From assembly GCF_008370325.1 (NCBI RefSeq), contig NZ_VNIP01000014.1:62001-126000 (forward strand): DNA of 64,000 nt, given 5' to 3'. The DNA comes from Martinezella tropici. GTDB lineage: Bacteria > Pseudomonadota > Alphaproteobacteria > Rhizobiales > Rhizobiaceae. The position numbers and the translations under genes are program-made. A model generated the notes under the pieces. It made no database searches, was not told the DNA's origin, and was given only the letters and a program-made list of their open reading frames with translations. This document shows positions 43,972-53,564 of this stretch, one piece after another. Position 1 is the stretch's first letter. Each line of letters opens with the position of its first letter.

Positions 43972-45297
43972 TCAGGCGCGCTTGGCCGGGCTCAAGCTAC
44001 CGTTTGCGCTTATGTAGGGCGGTAGCTCCAGATTCGCGCGGAAATCGTCGCCGACATAATCGGTGTCGATGATTGAACGCCGCCGCAATTCGGGCAGCAG
44101 CCCGTTCACCAGCAGGTCTTCCTGGTCGGGATTGCCGAAGCCATGCAGGGAGAGAACGTCAAGAATGCCTGCTCGATAGCGCTCCTCAATCGCGTCGGCA
44201 AGCTGCTCCGGCGTGCCGGCAACCGACCAGTGGCCGGTTTCCTGCGCCTGAATGATGAGCTGCCGCAATGTCAGTCCCTCGCGCGCATAGCGGCGGAAGA
44301 TTTCCACGCGGCCGCGCCGCCGGTTGATGCTGGTAACCTCGGGCAGCAGCGATTCCGGCAAAGGCTTGTCGAGCGGCAGTTCGGAAAGATCGAGATCGCC
44401 GCCGAGCATGTCCACCAGTTTCAGGCGGCCCTGTTCGTAATCGATCCGCTCGTGCTTTTCCTTCAGGCGCCTTGCGACATCAGCATCTGAATCGCCGATC
44501 ACCGAGTGGAAGGAGTTCATGATGAAGGGGAGGCCGGCTGCGCGCCCGAAGCTTGCCGCACGACGCCGCAGCTCCGTGGCAAAAGCGATGGCATCCTCGA
44601 GCTCGGGCTGTGAGGTATAGACCACCTCGGCATATTGTGCGCCGACGGTGACGCCGGCTTCTGACTGGCCCGCCTGAAACTGGACGGGACGGCCCTGTGG
44701 CAAAGGCGGCACGTTGAGGGGACCGTCAACTTTGAAGTGCCTGCCTCGATAGTTGATCGGATGGAATTTTGCCGGATCGATACCGATGGCGCCGGACGCC
44801 TTGCGTTCGGCGGCATTGCGCTCATTGGCATCATAAAGCGCATTGACGATTTCGATGAATTCAGCAGCCCGCTCGTAGCGCTCCTCCGGACTTGGCAATG
44901 TCTCGCCGAAATTCTCTTCGCCGACCGAGGAGGTCACGGCATTCCAGCCGGCGCGCCCGCCGCTTGCATGATCCAGCGTGCCGATCTGGCGGGCCAGATT
45001 GTAGGGATAGTGGAAAGTCGTCGAGACAGTAGCGATCAGGCCGATGTGGGATGTTACCTGGCTCAAGGCGGCAAGCGCGATGATCGGCTCCTGGATGCCG
45101 GCGGTTCCGGCAAGTCCCGCCGGATCGATGTGGAGCAGGTCGGCCGTGAACAGCCCGGTGATCTTTTCTGCTTCCGCCTTGCGGGCGAGTTCGGCGGCGC
45201 GCTTGATGCCGGTGACGGAGCTTGTGTCGTTTCCGGCGGAAATGACGCTGCTTGCTCCGGTCAATGTCTTCAGGCGTCGGGGACGATTGTGGGTCAT
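43972..45297 (-). CDS. LLM-class FMN-dependent monooxygenase, DszA/NtaA family, atypical N-terminus
   Basis: This 441-residue LLM enzyme keeps HIGLIATVSTTFHYPYNLAR, GGRAGWNAVTSSVGEENFGE and PPLPQGRPVQFQAGQSEAG. The N-terminus, however, lacks the usual first barrel strand and HxxAWRHP loop, reading TLTGASSVISAGNDTSSVTG instead, and the C-terminus lacks the EY.G.TLR.NLGL ending in its usual form (DYVGDDFRANLELP). AAGGA precedes ATG 45297. It is downstream of a dipeptide-type transporter operon on the same strand, about 57 bases after the ATPase gene. Probably active on an organosulfur substrate but more divergent than its paralogues. Confidence 0.85.
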   Translation of the reverse strand: MTHNRPRRLKTLTGASSVISAGNDTSSVTGIKRAAELARKAEAEKITGLFTADLLHIDPAGLAGTAGIQEPIIALAALSQVTSHIGLIATVSTTFHYPYNLARQIGTLDHASGGRAGWNAVTSSVGEENFGETLPSPEERYERAAEFIEIVNALYDANERNAAERKASGAIGIDPAKFHPINYRGRHFKVDGPLNVPPLPQGRPVQFQAGQSEAGVTVGAQYAEVVYTSQPELEDAIAFATELRRRAASFGRAAGLPFIMNSFHSVIGDSDADVARRLKEKHERIDYEQGRLKLVDMLGGDLDLSELPLDKPLPESLLPEVTSINRRRGRVEIFRRYAREGLTLRQLIIQAQETGHWSVAGTPEQLADAIEERYRAGILDVLSLHGFGNPDQEDLLVNGLLPELRRRSIIDTDYVGDDFRANLELPPYISANGSLSPAKRA

Positions 45298-45354
45298 CGC
45301 GAATTTCCTTGATCGTTTGAAATTCCGGTCTGCGCCGGTGTTTGGATTGTGCTT

Positions 45355-47019
45355 TCAGGGCAAGGCCGGAACCGCCTCGAGGAGCGTGCGCGTGTAGCTG
45401 TGATGTGGTTTGGTGAAGACATCCTCCACCGCGCCTGCTTCGACGATGCGTCCTTCCTTCATAACGAGAACACGGTCCGTCAGGTGATGGACGACGCCGA
45501 GATCGTGAGAGATGAAGAGGAGCGAGGTTCCAGATGCCGCTTGAAGTTCAGCCAGAAGATCGAGCACTTGCGCCTGCACCGATACGTCGAGCGCGCTGAC
45601 CGGCTCGTCTGCCACGAGAAGACGCGGGCGCGGCGCAAAGGCGCGTGCGATCGCGACGCGCTGACGCTGGCCGCCGGAAAGCTCGCGCGGATAGCGCTTC
45701 AGGAACGCGTCGCTGAGACGAACCGCGTCCAGCACCTCAAGCACGCGTTCGCGGCGCGCGGCGCCGAAGATCCCGGCGCTATCAAGGCTTTCGCCGATGA
45801 TCTTCTCGACCGTATAGCGCGGGTCGAAGGAACTGAGCGCATCCTGGGCTATAAGCTGCATGCTGGAGCGCCTGGAGCGACGCGCGGCCTCAGTGACATT
45901 GCTCCAGCCTCCGCCGTCAAGACGAACCGATCCATGATCCGGTTCGACGAGGCCAAGAACGATCTTGGCGACAGTCGTCTTGCCGGAACCGGATTCACCG
46001 ACGATGCCGAGGGCTTCGCCGGCTGCGAGGTCGAAGGAGACGTCGTTGACGGCGAAGATGCCGCCCGATCCGCCATAGCGTTTGACGAGATTGCGGGCTG
46101 ACAGAATGTGGTTGTGGCGATCGATTGCTTTTGCAGGCAAGGGGACGCGTTGCCATGCATTTGGCGTGGGGGCCGCTTGCACCTGCTCGCTCTGTGCTTG
46201 TGTGACAGATGCCGGCGATAGCCGGAATCCCTTGGAGGCGGCCGAAGGCACGGCATCCAGCAATTGCTGCGTATAGGGATGCCGAGGTCTCTTCAATATC
46301 TGTTCGGTCGAACCTTCCTCAACAATCCGGCCGTCGTTCATGACAAACACGCGATCGGCAAGATGGGAGACGACGGCAAGATCATGACTGATCAGAAGAA
46401 GCGTATGGCCGGCCTTGCGTCGTTCGAGAAGCAGGTCGAGGATCTGCTTTTGAACCGTCGCATCCAGCGCCGTCGTCGGCTCGTCGGCGATCAGCAGTGA
46501 AGGCCTGCGTGCTATTGCCGTGGCGATGAGAGTGCGCTGGCGCAAGCCGCCCGAAAGCTGATGCGGGTATTGCGGCAGCCGCCGATCCGGATCGGGGATG
46601 CCGACCGATTGCAGCAGCAGGCGGCTGTCTTCGCGTCGATCGGGCCGCCGAAAGAGACTGCGCCCGCCGAAGGCGTCGGACAGTTGCTGCGAAATCCGTC
46701 TCAGCGGGTCGAGGGAGATGAGGGCATCCTGAAGAACGAAGCCGATTTTTTCGCCGCGAAGGCGCTGCCATTGCCGTTCATCGAAGTCGCGAACATCGTT
46801 TCCGTCGATATCGAAACGGTCGGTGCCGACAACAGCATCGGGGCCGGCAAGACCGATGATCGAGCGCGCAGTCACCGATTTGCCGGAGCCGGATTCGCCG
46901 ACAAGCGCGACGGCTTCGCCCTTGTCGATCCTCAGATCGATGCCGCGGACCACCCTGTTGTCGCGGCCGTCCCGAGGAAAGCCGATCGCCAGATTGCGGA
47001 TGTCGAGTACCGGTGTCAC
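45355..47019 (-). CDS. Fused double ATP-binding protein of dipeptide-type ABC transporter
   Basis: This 554-residue protein has two ABC domains. The first has Walker A GESGSGKS at 41-48, signature LSGGLRQR and LLIADEPTTALD. The second, from about residue 305, has GESGSGKTT, signature LSGGQRQR and LLVADEPVSALD. It overlaps the DppC-like gene by ATGA (47016-47019). Paralogue of the 39095 protein, so the two transporters probably arose by operon duplication. Confidence 0.94.
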   Translation of the reverse strand: MTPVLDIRNLAIGFPRDGRDNRVVRGIDLRIDKGEAVALVGESGSGKSVTARSIIGLAGPDAVVGTDRFDIDGNDVRDFDERQWQRLRGEKIGFVLQDALISLDPLRRISQQLSDAFGGRSLFRRPDRREDSRLLLQSVGIPDPDRRLPQYPHQLSGGLRQRTLIATAIARRPSLLIADEPTTALDATVQKQILDLLLERRKAGHTLLLISHDLAVVSHLADRVFVMNDGRIVEEGSTEQILKRPRHPYTQQLLDAVPSAASKGFRLSPASVTQAQSEQVQAAPTPNAWQRVPLPAKAIDRHNHILSARNLVKRYGGSGGIFAVNDVSFDLAAGEALGIVGESGSGKTTVAKIVLGLVEPDHGSVRLDGGGWSNVTEAARRSRRSSMQLIAQDALSSFDPRYTVEKIIGESLDSAGIFGAARRERVLEVLDAVRLSDAFLKRYPRELSGGQRQRVAIARAFAPRPRLLVADEPVSALDVSVQAQVLDLLAELQAASGTSLLFISHDLGVVHHLTDRVLVMKEGRIVEAGAVEDVFTKPHHSYTRTLLEAVPALP

Positions 47020-47885
47020 GATGGCCTCCTGCCTTCAAATGCAAGTTGCCAGCGTCTTCCAAGCACGCTGATGGAAATGACCGTCAGCGTGATGGCGAGA
47101 CCTGGCCAGACGCCGATCCACCAGGCCACACGAAGATAATTGCGCGCCTCCGCCAACATGGCTCCCCATTCCGGGGCGGGCGGCTGCGGGCCCATGCCAA
47201 GGAAACTGAGGCCTGCGGCCTGTATGATGGTCGTGCCGAGACCGATCGTCGCCAGGATAGGCACCTGGGCGAGCGCATGTGGCAGGATATGGCGAGCCAC
47301 CAGCACGCTGCGTCTCAGTCCGAATGTTCTTGCCTGCTCCACATAACCGCTTTTGGCGATCACGAAGGTCTGCGCGCGCACGACTCTTGCAAAGCGGGGC
47401 ACGGAGGCAAGGCCGAGCGCGAAGATGAGGTTGATCGTGCCGGGTCCTGTAAAGGAGATTAGCACGAGAGCCAAAAGCAGGTCCGGGAACGACGAAATCA
47501 CGTCCAGAAAGCGGGAGATGGCCTCATCGACGGGACCACGGGCAAGGCCCGAGAGAAGCCCGAGAAAAGTTCCGACGATCGCGGCGATGGCTACGGCGCT
47601 GACGCCGATGAGGATGGAGTAACGCGCACCGTAAACAACCCGCGAGAAGACATCTCTGCCGAGATGATCCGTGCCGAACCAATGTTGCGTCGATGGCGGC
47701 AGCTGTGCCTGCAAGGGATCGGCGGCGATCGGGTTGGCAGCGGTCAGAACTTGCGGCCAGAAGGTGGCGATCGCCACCAACAGCAGGAAAATCGCCGAAA
47801 GGGTAAGCCCAGGATTTGCGACGCGCCAATAAAGTCGCTGTTGGCGCGGATCGGTTTCCTGTTCGGGAGACGAGGAGACGCTCAA
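47016..47885 (-). CDS. Dipeptide-type ABC transporter permease (DppC family), TTG start
   Basis: This 289-residue permease shows HWFGTDHLGRDVFSRVVYGA, an EAA region (YVEQARTFGLRRSVLVARHI) and AAGLSFLGMGPQPPAPEWGA. The start codon is TTG at 47885, overlapping the upstream permease stop (TTGA), exactly as in the paralogous gene at 38232. This shared start architecture supports a common operon ancestor. Confidence 0.91.
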   Translation of the reverse strand: MSVSSSPEQETDPRQQRLYWRVANPGLTLSAIFLLLVAIATFWPQVLTAANPIAADPLQAQLPPSTQHWFGTDHLGRDVFSRVVYGARYSILIGVSAVAIAAIVGTFLGLLSGLARGPVDEAISRFLDVISSFPDLLLALVLISFTGPGTINLIFALGLASVPRFARVVRAQTFVIAKSGYVEQARTFGLRRSVLVARHILPHALAQVPILATIGLGTTIIQAAGLSFLGMGPQPPAPEWGAMLAEARNYLRVAWWIGVWPGLAITLTVISISVLGRRWQLAFEGRRPS

Positions 47886-48898
47886 TGGCCGGCCTCCACG
47901 TTCTGATTGCGCAGTCGGGGATCGAGCAGAAGGTAAAGTACGTCGACCAGCGTGCTGAGAACGACGTAAATGAAGGCCGACAGGATGGCGACGGCGAGCA
48001 CGACTGGCAGGTCATGCGCCAGCACGGCGTCGACTGTAATCCGCCCAAGCCCGGGTCTGCCAAACACCGCTTCGGTGATGACGGCGCCGGACAGCAGATT
48101 GCCGACCAGCCAGCCGGCAAGCGTCACGGCCGGAAGTGCGGCGTGCCGCAGGCCGTGACGCAGCCTCAGCACGAAGTCATTGGCGCCCCAGCTCTTGACC
48201 GTCAGCATAAAGGGTTCTTCCAAGGCCCGTTCGAGCCCTTGGCGCAGCACCTGTCCGATGACGGCGCCAAGCGACAGACCCAGCGACAGAGCTGGCAGGA
48301 CCAGCGCCGAAAACGTCCGGTCACCGGCAACCGGAAAGATCTTCAAGGTGAAGGAGAATATGAACAAAAGCACGATGCCGAGCCAGAAGGACGGCGTCGA
48401 GATGAGAACAAGCTCGAGACTGCCTGCGATGCTGCGCGGCAGGCGTCTGCCGGCCGTCAGCAGGGCGCTGGCAACGGCAAAGACCACGGCGACGACAAGG
48501 GCTGCCGCAGTAAGCTTCAATGTCGGCAGCATCTGCGATAGGACGAGGCCGGAAACATCCGTCTGCAGGATATAGGACCGTCCGAAATCGCCATGCAGAA
48601 CACGCAGGAGATAGGTTAGGTATTGCGTCAGCAACGGCTTGTCCAAGCCCCATTCAAGGCGGATGGCCGCTTCTACCTCCGGCGTGCGCAATTGCTCGCC
48701 GATCAACAGGCTGACAATATCGCCGGGCGCCAGATGAATGCTGATGAAGCTCAGCGTCACCGCTGCCCATAGGACCGCGATGGCCGATCCAATCCGCACC
48801 AGGATCTGCGATGTCAGGCCGTTGCGCTTCAGCCGGTGTTTGCGTGAAAACCACGCCGAAGGACTCTGGTCGAAGGCCGTCGTATTGTCAGCAGTCAT
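47882..48898 (-). CDS. Dipeptide-type ABC transporter permease (DppB family)
   Basis: This 338-residue permease has a roughly 30-residue hydrophilic N-terminus, then SAIAVLWAAVTLSFISIHLA with PGD, GDFGRSYILQTDVSGLVLSQ, EAA-type FMLTVKSWGANDFVLRLRHG and the end VDVLYLLLDPRLRNQ. It is coupled to the TTG-started DppC gene. Preceded by a stem-loop after the binding-protein gene. Confidence 0.92.
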   Translation of the reverse strand: MTADNTTAFDQSPSAWFSRKHRLKRNGLTSQILVRIGSAIAVLWAAVTLSFISIHLAPGDIVSLLIGEQLRTPEVEAAIRLEWGLDKPLLTQYLTYLLRVLHGDFGRSYILQTDVSGLVLSQMLPTLKLTAAALVVAVVFAVASALLTAGRRLPRSIAGSLELVLISTPSFWLGIVLLFIFSFTLKIFPVAGDRTFSALVLPALSLGLSLGAVIGQVLRQGLERALEEPFMLTVKSWGANDFVLRLRHGLRHAALPAVTLAGWLVGNLLSGAVITEAVFGRPGLGRITVDAVLAHDLPVVLAVAILSAFIYVVLSTLVDVLYLLLDPRLRNQNVEAGH

Positions 48899-48917
48899 GA
48901 TCGGTCACTCCTTCACC

Positions 48918-48938
48918 GTCCCGGCTGTTGCCGGGGAC
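48918..48938 (-). terminator. Intercistronic stem-loop between binding protein and permease
   Basis: GTCCCGGC (48918-48925) pairs with GCCGGGGAC (48930-48938) with one bulged base and a 4-base loop. No U-run follows on the minus strand. Such hairpins commonly stabilise the abundant binding-protein message relative to the permease genes. Confidence 0.5.
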
Positions 48939-48954
48939 GCGTTGACGGTACGGT

Positions 48955-50577
48955 TCACTCGCTGCGCCAGATGTCGTAGGCGCTCTCCGGCAATTGCTTG
49001 AAGGGCCGGAAGCTGACGCCCTTCACATAGCTTGCAGCTGCCACCTGGTCCTCGGGCTCGTAGAGCGGCAGGGCATAGGCCTGGTCGAGAATGGCGAAGC
49101 GTTGCAGCTTCGAATAGAGATCGAAGCGCTTCTTCTGGTCCAGCGTCGAGGCGGCTTCATTCAGCCATTGCAACAGCTCGGGCGCAAAGGCGCGGCTGTA
49201 GTTGATGCTGCCGCCCTTATCGAGGGGCAGGTAATGGTATTCGATGTCGATCGCATCGGTCGGTGTATTGGAATTGGCGATCGAGCCGAACTGGCCGGTC
49301 TTGCGCCGATCGGTATAAGTGCCGGCATCCACGAAGACGATCTTGAGATCGATGCCGGCATTCTGTCGCGCCTGCGCTTGCAGGGCCTGCAGCAGGACGT
49401 CACGCTGATCGCGCACCGTCGCCTGAGCCTGGATGACCTCGATGGTCAGTCGCTGGCCGTCTTTCGTCCTGAAGCCGTCGGCGTCCCGGGCGGTCCAGCC
49501 AACTTCGTCAAGAAGCGCATTTGCCGCCTTGGGATCGTGCTTGTATGTCGCCTCGATGCTCTTGTCGTAGAATTGCGGATCGATCGGCGAGGTGATGCCC
49601 CATGCGCGGGTGCGTTCTCCGCGATAGACGGCTTTCAGCACGGCATCGACATCGATTGCTGAGATAAGGGCCTTGCGCACCTTGAGATCCTGGGTCGGTC
49701 CCCAGGTGGCATTGAGGAACAGCGAATAGGGCGTGCCGGTATTGAGGGCCGTCTGATAGCTGAAGTCCGAATTGTCCTTGAAAAGGCTGGCATCGTTGCC
49801 AGCGATCCCTTCGATCACGTCGACCTGGCCGGACGAGAGCGCTCCTGTCCTGACAGAGGATTCGGAGAGGAAGCGATAGGTCACCTCGTCCAGATAGGCC
49901 GGGCCATTATGAGCTGATGTCTTGGGTGCCCAATTATAGGCCGGATTCTTGACGAACTGAATGTCCTGTCCCTTGGCATATCGCTTCAGAATGAACGGAC
50001 CGGTTCCCGCAATTTCCGGTCCGCCGGATTTCAGCTGCGTCGAGTTAAAGGCCGCAGGCGAAAGGATCTCCAGGCTTGCGGCATAGTCGAGAAAGGGCGC
50101 ATAGATCCGGTTCAATGTGAAGGAAACGGTATGGTCGTCCAGCGCTTTCGCTTCGACGATACGTGAGACCGGGCCGGCGCTCACGCTGCCGCTATAGGCC
50201 GCGTCCTTGAGCTTGGTGAAATTGGTGATGACGGCCTGCGCATTGAGCTTTTGACCATCGGTGAAGCTCACATCGTCACGAAGCTTGAATGTGTAACTCT
50301 TGCCGTCGTCGGAGATCTTGTATTCGGTCGCAAGCCAGGGAACGTAGCCACCGTCTACGGTGCGCGCCAGCAGCGACTCATAGGCGTTGCGCAGCAGCAG
50401 CTTGGTCTTGTCCTGCCCGTTGAGCTGCGGATTGAGCGTGGCCGGCTCCGTCTCGACGCCCCATGTCAGCTTGCCGCCGCTGATTGGCGTGCCGTCCCCA
50501 GCCATGCCAAGGCTTGGCAGCGCCCCCGTCACCAGCATGGCTGCCGTCAGGCCGAGAAAATGTCTGCGCATAAGCAT
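48955..50577 (-). CDS. Dipeptide-type ABC transporter substrate-binding protein (DppA/OppA family)
   Basis: This 540-residue SBP_bac_5 protein has an MRRHFLGLTAAMLVTGALPS signal (Arg-Arg, Tat-like). The body starts SGGKLTWGVETEPATLNPQL, then YTFKLRDDVSFTDGQKLNAQ, GTGPFILKRYAKGQDIQFVK and HYLPLDKGGSINYSR. AAGGAG ten bases before ATG 50577 supports the start. Immediately downstream of a close paralogue (50626) and upstream of the permease/ATPase genes; both binding proteins probably share the transporter. Confidence 0.92.
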   Translation of the reverse strand: MLMRRHFLGLTAAMLVTGALPSLGMAGDGTPISGGKLTWGVETEPATLNPQLNGQDKTKLLLRNAYESLLARTVDGGYVPWLATEYKISDDGKSYTFKLRDDVSFTDGQKLNAQAVITNFTKLKDAAYSGSVSAGPVSRIVEAKALDDHTVSFTLNRIYAPFLDYAASLEILSPAAFNSTQLKSGGPEIAGTGPFILKRYAKGQDIQFVKNPAYNWAPKTSAHNGPAYLDEVTYRFLSESSVRTGALSSGQVDVIEGIAGNDASLFKDNSDFSYQTALNTGTPYSLFLNATWGPTQDLKVRKALISAIDVDAVLKAVYRGERTRAWGITSPIDPQFYDKSIEATYKHDPKAANALLDEVGWTARDADGFRTKDGQRLTIEVIQAQATVRDQRDVLLQALQAQARQNAGIDLKIVFVDAGTYTDRRKTGQFGSIANSNTPTDAIDIEYHYLPLDKGGSINYSRAFAPELLQWLNEAASTLDQKKRFDLYSKLQRFAILDQAYALPLYEPEDQVAAASYVKGVSFRPFKQLPESAYDIWRSE

Positions 50578-50625
50578 TCCGAGTATCTCCTTGAAATAAT
50601 CTTTTTTGAGAGGAACAGCCGCGGC

Positions 50626-52293
50626 TCAGGCCGGTTGCTCGAGCCAGATGTCGTAGGCGTTTTCGGGAAGGCGCTTGAAGGGACGGAATCCCACTCCCTT
50701 GACGGCAGCCGTTGCTGCAATCTGATCTTCGGGAACATAGAGCGGCAGGCCGAGCGCCTGCTCGCGGAGTGCGAAACGCTGCAGCGCCGAATAGATCTCG
50801 AAGCGCTTCTTGACGTCGAGCGTGGAGGCTGCCTCGGCAAGCCAGGCGGATATTTCAGGCGCCACGGTGCGGCTGTAATTGATCGATCCGCCCTTCTCGC
50901 GCGGCAGATAATGAAAATAGAGGGTGAGGCCGTTTTCCTGCGTCGTGGTCGAATTCGGGATGATGCCGTATTGCCCGTCGTTCTGCCTGTTGGCATAGGT
51001 TCCGGCGTCGACATAGCGCAAGGCGACATCGATGCCGGCATTCTGTCTGGCCTGTGCCTGGACGGCCTCGAGAAGAACGTCGCGTTGGTCGCGCAAGGTC
51101 GCCTGCGACTGGACGATCTCGATCGTCAGCCGTTTGCCATCCTTCGTCCGGATGCCATCGCCGTCTCTACTCGTCCAGCCGGCCTCGTCGAGCAATCTGT
51201 TGGCGAGATCGGTATCGAAGCCGTAGCTGCCTTCGATACTCTTGTCGTAGAAATCCGTGTCCGCAGGAGTCAGGACACCCCATGCGCGCTTGCGTTCACC
51301 GCGGTAGACGGACTGAATGATCCGCTCGACGTCGATCGCCGCAAGAAAGGCCTTGCGTACTGTCACCTCGCTTGTCGGGGCGCTGGTGACATTCAGGTAG
51401 AGCGTATAGGGCGTGCCGGTATTCAGCGCGCTTTGATAGGTGAAATCGGGATCGTCGCGGAAAAGTGCTGCGTCATTGCCGGAAATGCCTTCGATGACGT
51501 GCACCTGGCCGGAGGTGAGTGCGCCGGTTCGCACAGCGGATTCGGGCAGGAAGCGACAGACCACTTCATCGAGATAGGCCGGGCCTTGATGACCGGCATT
51601 GGCAGGAGCCCAATTATAGGCCGCGTTTCGAATGAAACGGATGTCCTGACCTTTGATATAGCGATCGAGGATGAAAGGGCCGGTGCCCGCGATTTCGCGC
51701 CCACCTGCCTTCAGTTGCGAAGAGGAGAATGATTTCGGCGAGATGATCTCGATGCTAGTCGCGCCATCGAGGAAAGGGGCATAAACATCGTTGAGCTTGA
51801 GTACGACGGTATGAGCATCGAGCGCGGTCGCCTCGGAAATGTGGGAGACGTGACCGGCACTGATGCTGCCGGAGTAGATCGGCTCCTTCAGTTTCAGGAA
51901 GTTTGTGACGACGGCCTCAGCGTCGAATTTCTCGCCGTCGCTGAAGATCACGTCATCGCGGAGGTTGAAGGTATAGGTCCTGCCGTCCTCGGATACCGCA
52001 TAGTCTTTTGCCAACCATGGCACATAGCCGCCATCCGGAGAGCGGGCGAGAAGACATTCATAGGCGTTACGCAGAATAAGCTTCGCCTTGGCCTGACCGT
52101 TCAGATGCGGATTGAGTGTGGTCGGTTCTGTCTCGACGCCCCAGATCAGGGACCCGCCGCGCGCCGGCTTGTCATCCGCCAGCGTTTCGGTCGCTTGTAG
52201 TCCGGTGGATAGAGACAGAGCGGCAATCGCTGAACTCTTCAGGAAATCTCTTCTGGTTACCACGCAATTCTTTCCTACGTCATTTTGGCCCAT
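50626..52293 (-). CDS. Dipeptide-type ABC transporter substrate-binding protein (tandem paralogue)
   Basis: This 555-residue paralogue of the 48955 protein shares RGGSLIWGVETEPTTLNPHL, NGQAKAKLILRNAYECLLAR and HYLPREKGGSINYSR. It carries a strong Tat-like signal (VTRRDFLKSSAIAALSLSTG). The ATG at 52293 gives a 10-residue lead-in; a GTG at 52263 with AGGAAAG upstream would start directly before the Arg-Arg motif and is an equally good choice. Tandem duplication of binding proteins suggests widened ligand range for one importer (inference). Confidence 0.9.
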   Translation of the reverse strand: MGQNDVGKNCVVTRRDFLKSSAIAALSLSTGLQATETLADDKPARGGSLIWGVETEPTTLNPHLNGQAKAKLILRNAYECLLARSPDGGYVPWLAKDYAVSEDGRTYTFNLRDDVIFSDGEKFDAEAVVTNFLKLKEPIYSGSISAGHVSHISEATALDAHTVVLKLNDVYAPFLDGATSIEIISPKSFSSSQLKAGGREIAGTGPFILDRYIKGQDIRFIRNAAYNWAPANAGHQGPAYLDEVVCRFLPESAVRTGALTSGQVHVIEGISGNDAALFRDDPDFTYQSALNTGTPYTLYLNVTSAPTSEVTVRKAFLAAIDVERIIQSVYRGERKRAWGVLTPADTDFYDKSIEGSYGFDTDLANRLLDEAGWTSRDGDGIRTKDGKRLTIEIVQSQATLRDQRDVLLEAVQAQARQNAGIDVALRYVDAGTYANRQNDGQYGIIPNSTTTQENGLTLYFHYLPREKGGSINYSRTVAPEISAWLAEAASTLDVKKRFEIYSALQRFALREQALGLPLYVPEDQIAATAAVKGVGFRPFKRLPENAYDIWLEQPA

Positions 52294-52316
52294 GTCATTC
52301 TTGGACCGGCTCCCAA

Positions 52317-53318
52317 TCAGGCAGCGGCGACCTTTCGCGCGCCGGCCAGCAGTTCGATCGTGCTGAGACGGTGCGCGCCTTCGGAAACCGGGCAGTCGAT
52401 CACGAATTCTTCGATGCCGAATCCCTCGTGCAGGCGCTGGAGCTCGAGATGGACGTCGCCCGGCGTTCCGCGAATGACGCGCGGGCTTCTCTCTTCGATC
52501 CGATAGTCCGTGGCGCCTGCCTGGCGAACATATTCCAGCGCCTGCTCGCGGCTGCCGACATTGACGCCTTGTCCACCCTTGATTTGCAGGTGGAAACGGC
52601 GTGTATCGCCTAGGAGACTCTTGGCAAGCGAGGCCATTTGCGCTGTTGCGACGCTGACGGCGAGCAGCGCGGTCTTGCCGCCCGCCTGCCGATAGGCCGA
52701 TAGCGACTGCGAGATTGCTTCGTCGTCACCATGGATGTGGCCAGCATAGACAAAGCCCCAGCCGAGACGGGCCGCCAATCTTGCACTATTCGGGCTCGCG
52801 CCGAGCAGGAAGCGACCGGGCGGCTCGTCGGGTGCTGGAAAGGCTGCAAGGTGCTCGGTTTTGTCTTCGGCGTCCTGTTCATGGCGCAGGAAACCATCCA
52901 GTTCGGCCAGCTGCTCTTCGAACGACGGTTTGCGGGTGGGATCATATGCTCTCTGAAGAGCTCCGGTCGAAAGTGGAAGACCGCCTGGCGCCTTGCCGAC
53001 CCCAAGGTCGACACGTCCCGGCGCTAGCGACGCCAGCAGATTGAAGTTCTCGGCGACCTTATAGGCGCTGTAATGCTGCAGCATCACGCCGCCGGAGCCT
53101 ATCCGGATGCGCTGCGTATGCGCGAGCAGATGGCCGATCAATACCTCGGGCGAGGAGCTTGCAAGCTTGGGGGAGTTGTGATGCTCGGCAACCCAGAAGC
53201 GCCGATAGCCCAGCTCTTCGGCTCGCCTGGCAAGAGCAAGGCTGCGGCGCAATGCTTGCGAAGCAGGCTCGGACCCGTCAATCGGACTCTTGTCGAGAAA
53301 ACTCAGGGTGTAAGACAT
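52317..53318 (-). CDS. LLM-class flavin-dependent oxidoreductase, MsnO8-like
   Basis: This 333-residue luciferase-like enzyme is of the short MsnO8/LuxA-like branch. It opens YTLSFLDKSPIDG, then RRFWVAEHHNSPKLASSSPE, RIRIGSGGVMLQHYSAYKVA, NFNLLASLAPGRVDLGVGKA and FLLGASPNSARLAARLGWG. It is distinct from the DszA branch in lacking the PQG.PV..QAG insertion. GAGG before ATG 53318 sets the start over 53333. It follows an operator-like dyad by 39 bases and heads the minus-strand run toward the binding proteins at 50626 and 48955. Substrate unknown. Confidence 0.88.
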   Translation of the reverse strand: MSYTLSFLDKSPIDGSEPASQALRRSLALARRAEELGYRRFWVAEHHNSPKLASSSPEVLIGHLLAHTQRIRIGSGGVMLQHYSAYKVAENFNLLASLAPGRVDLGVGKAPGGLPLSTGALQRAYDPTRKPSFEEQLAELDGFLRHEQDAEDKTEHLAAFPAPDEPPGRFLLGASPNSARLAARLGWGFVYAGHIHGDDEAISQSLSAYRQAGGKTALLAVSVATAQMASLAKSLLGDTRRFHLQIKGGQGVNVGSREQALEYVRQAGATDYRIEERSPRVIRGTPGDVHLELQRLHEGFGIEEFVIDCPVSEGAHRLSTIELLAGARKVAAA

Positions 53319-53357
53319 CTGTCCTCTTGGCAATGGGCGACAACATTAATTGTCATA

Positions 53358-53376
53358 ATCTATATTTTTAATAGAC
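53358..53376. promoter_or_regulatory. Candidate operator, near-perfect dyad ATCTAT-N7-ATAGAC
   Basis: ATCTAT (53358-53363), spacer ATTTTTA, ATAGAC (53371-53376): only the outermost base breaks symmetry. It lies 39 bases before the minus-strand MsnO8-like start and 188 bases before the divergent GNAT start. Confidence 0.7.
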
Positions 53377-53564
53377 TATAGAATCGAGCAATGATGTTTC
53401 AATCGTCGGCTGCACAATGAAAGATCATGCCGTGCGAAGCGCTCCAGCAATCATGCATCTTAGAAGCGTGAAGCGCTGAGCGGTATTGAGAGAGCGGCAG
53501 GTCGGGATGATCCGATTGCAGGCTACCTCCAGCAGCCTTAAGGCCACTATTTGGAGGCGTTCCT

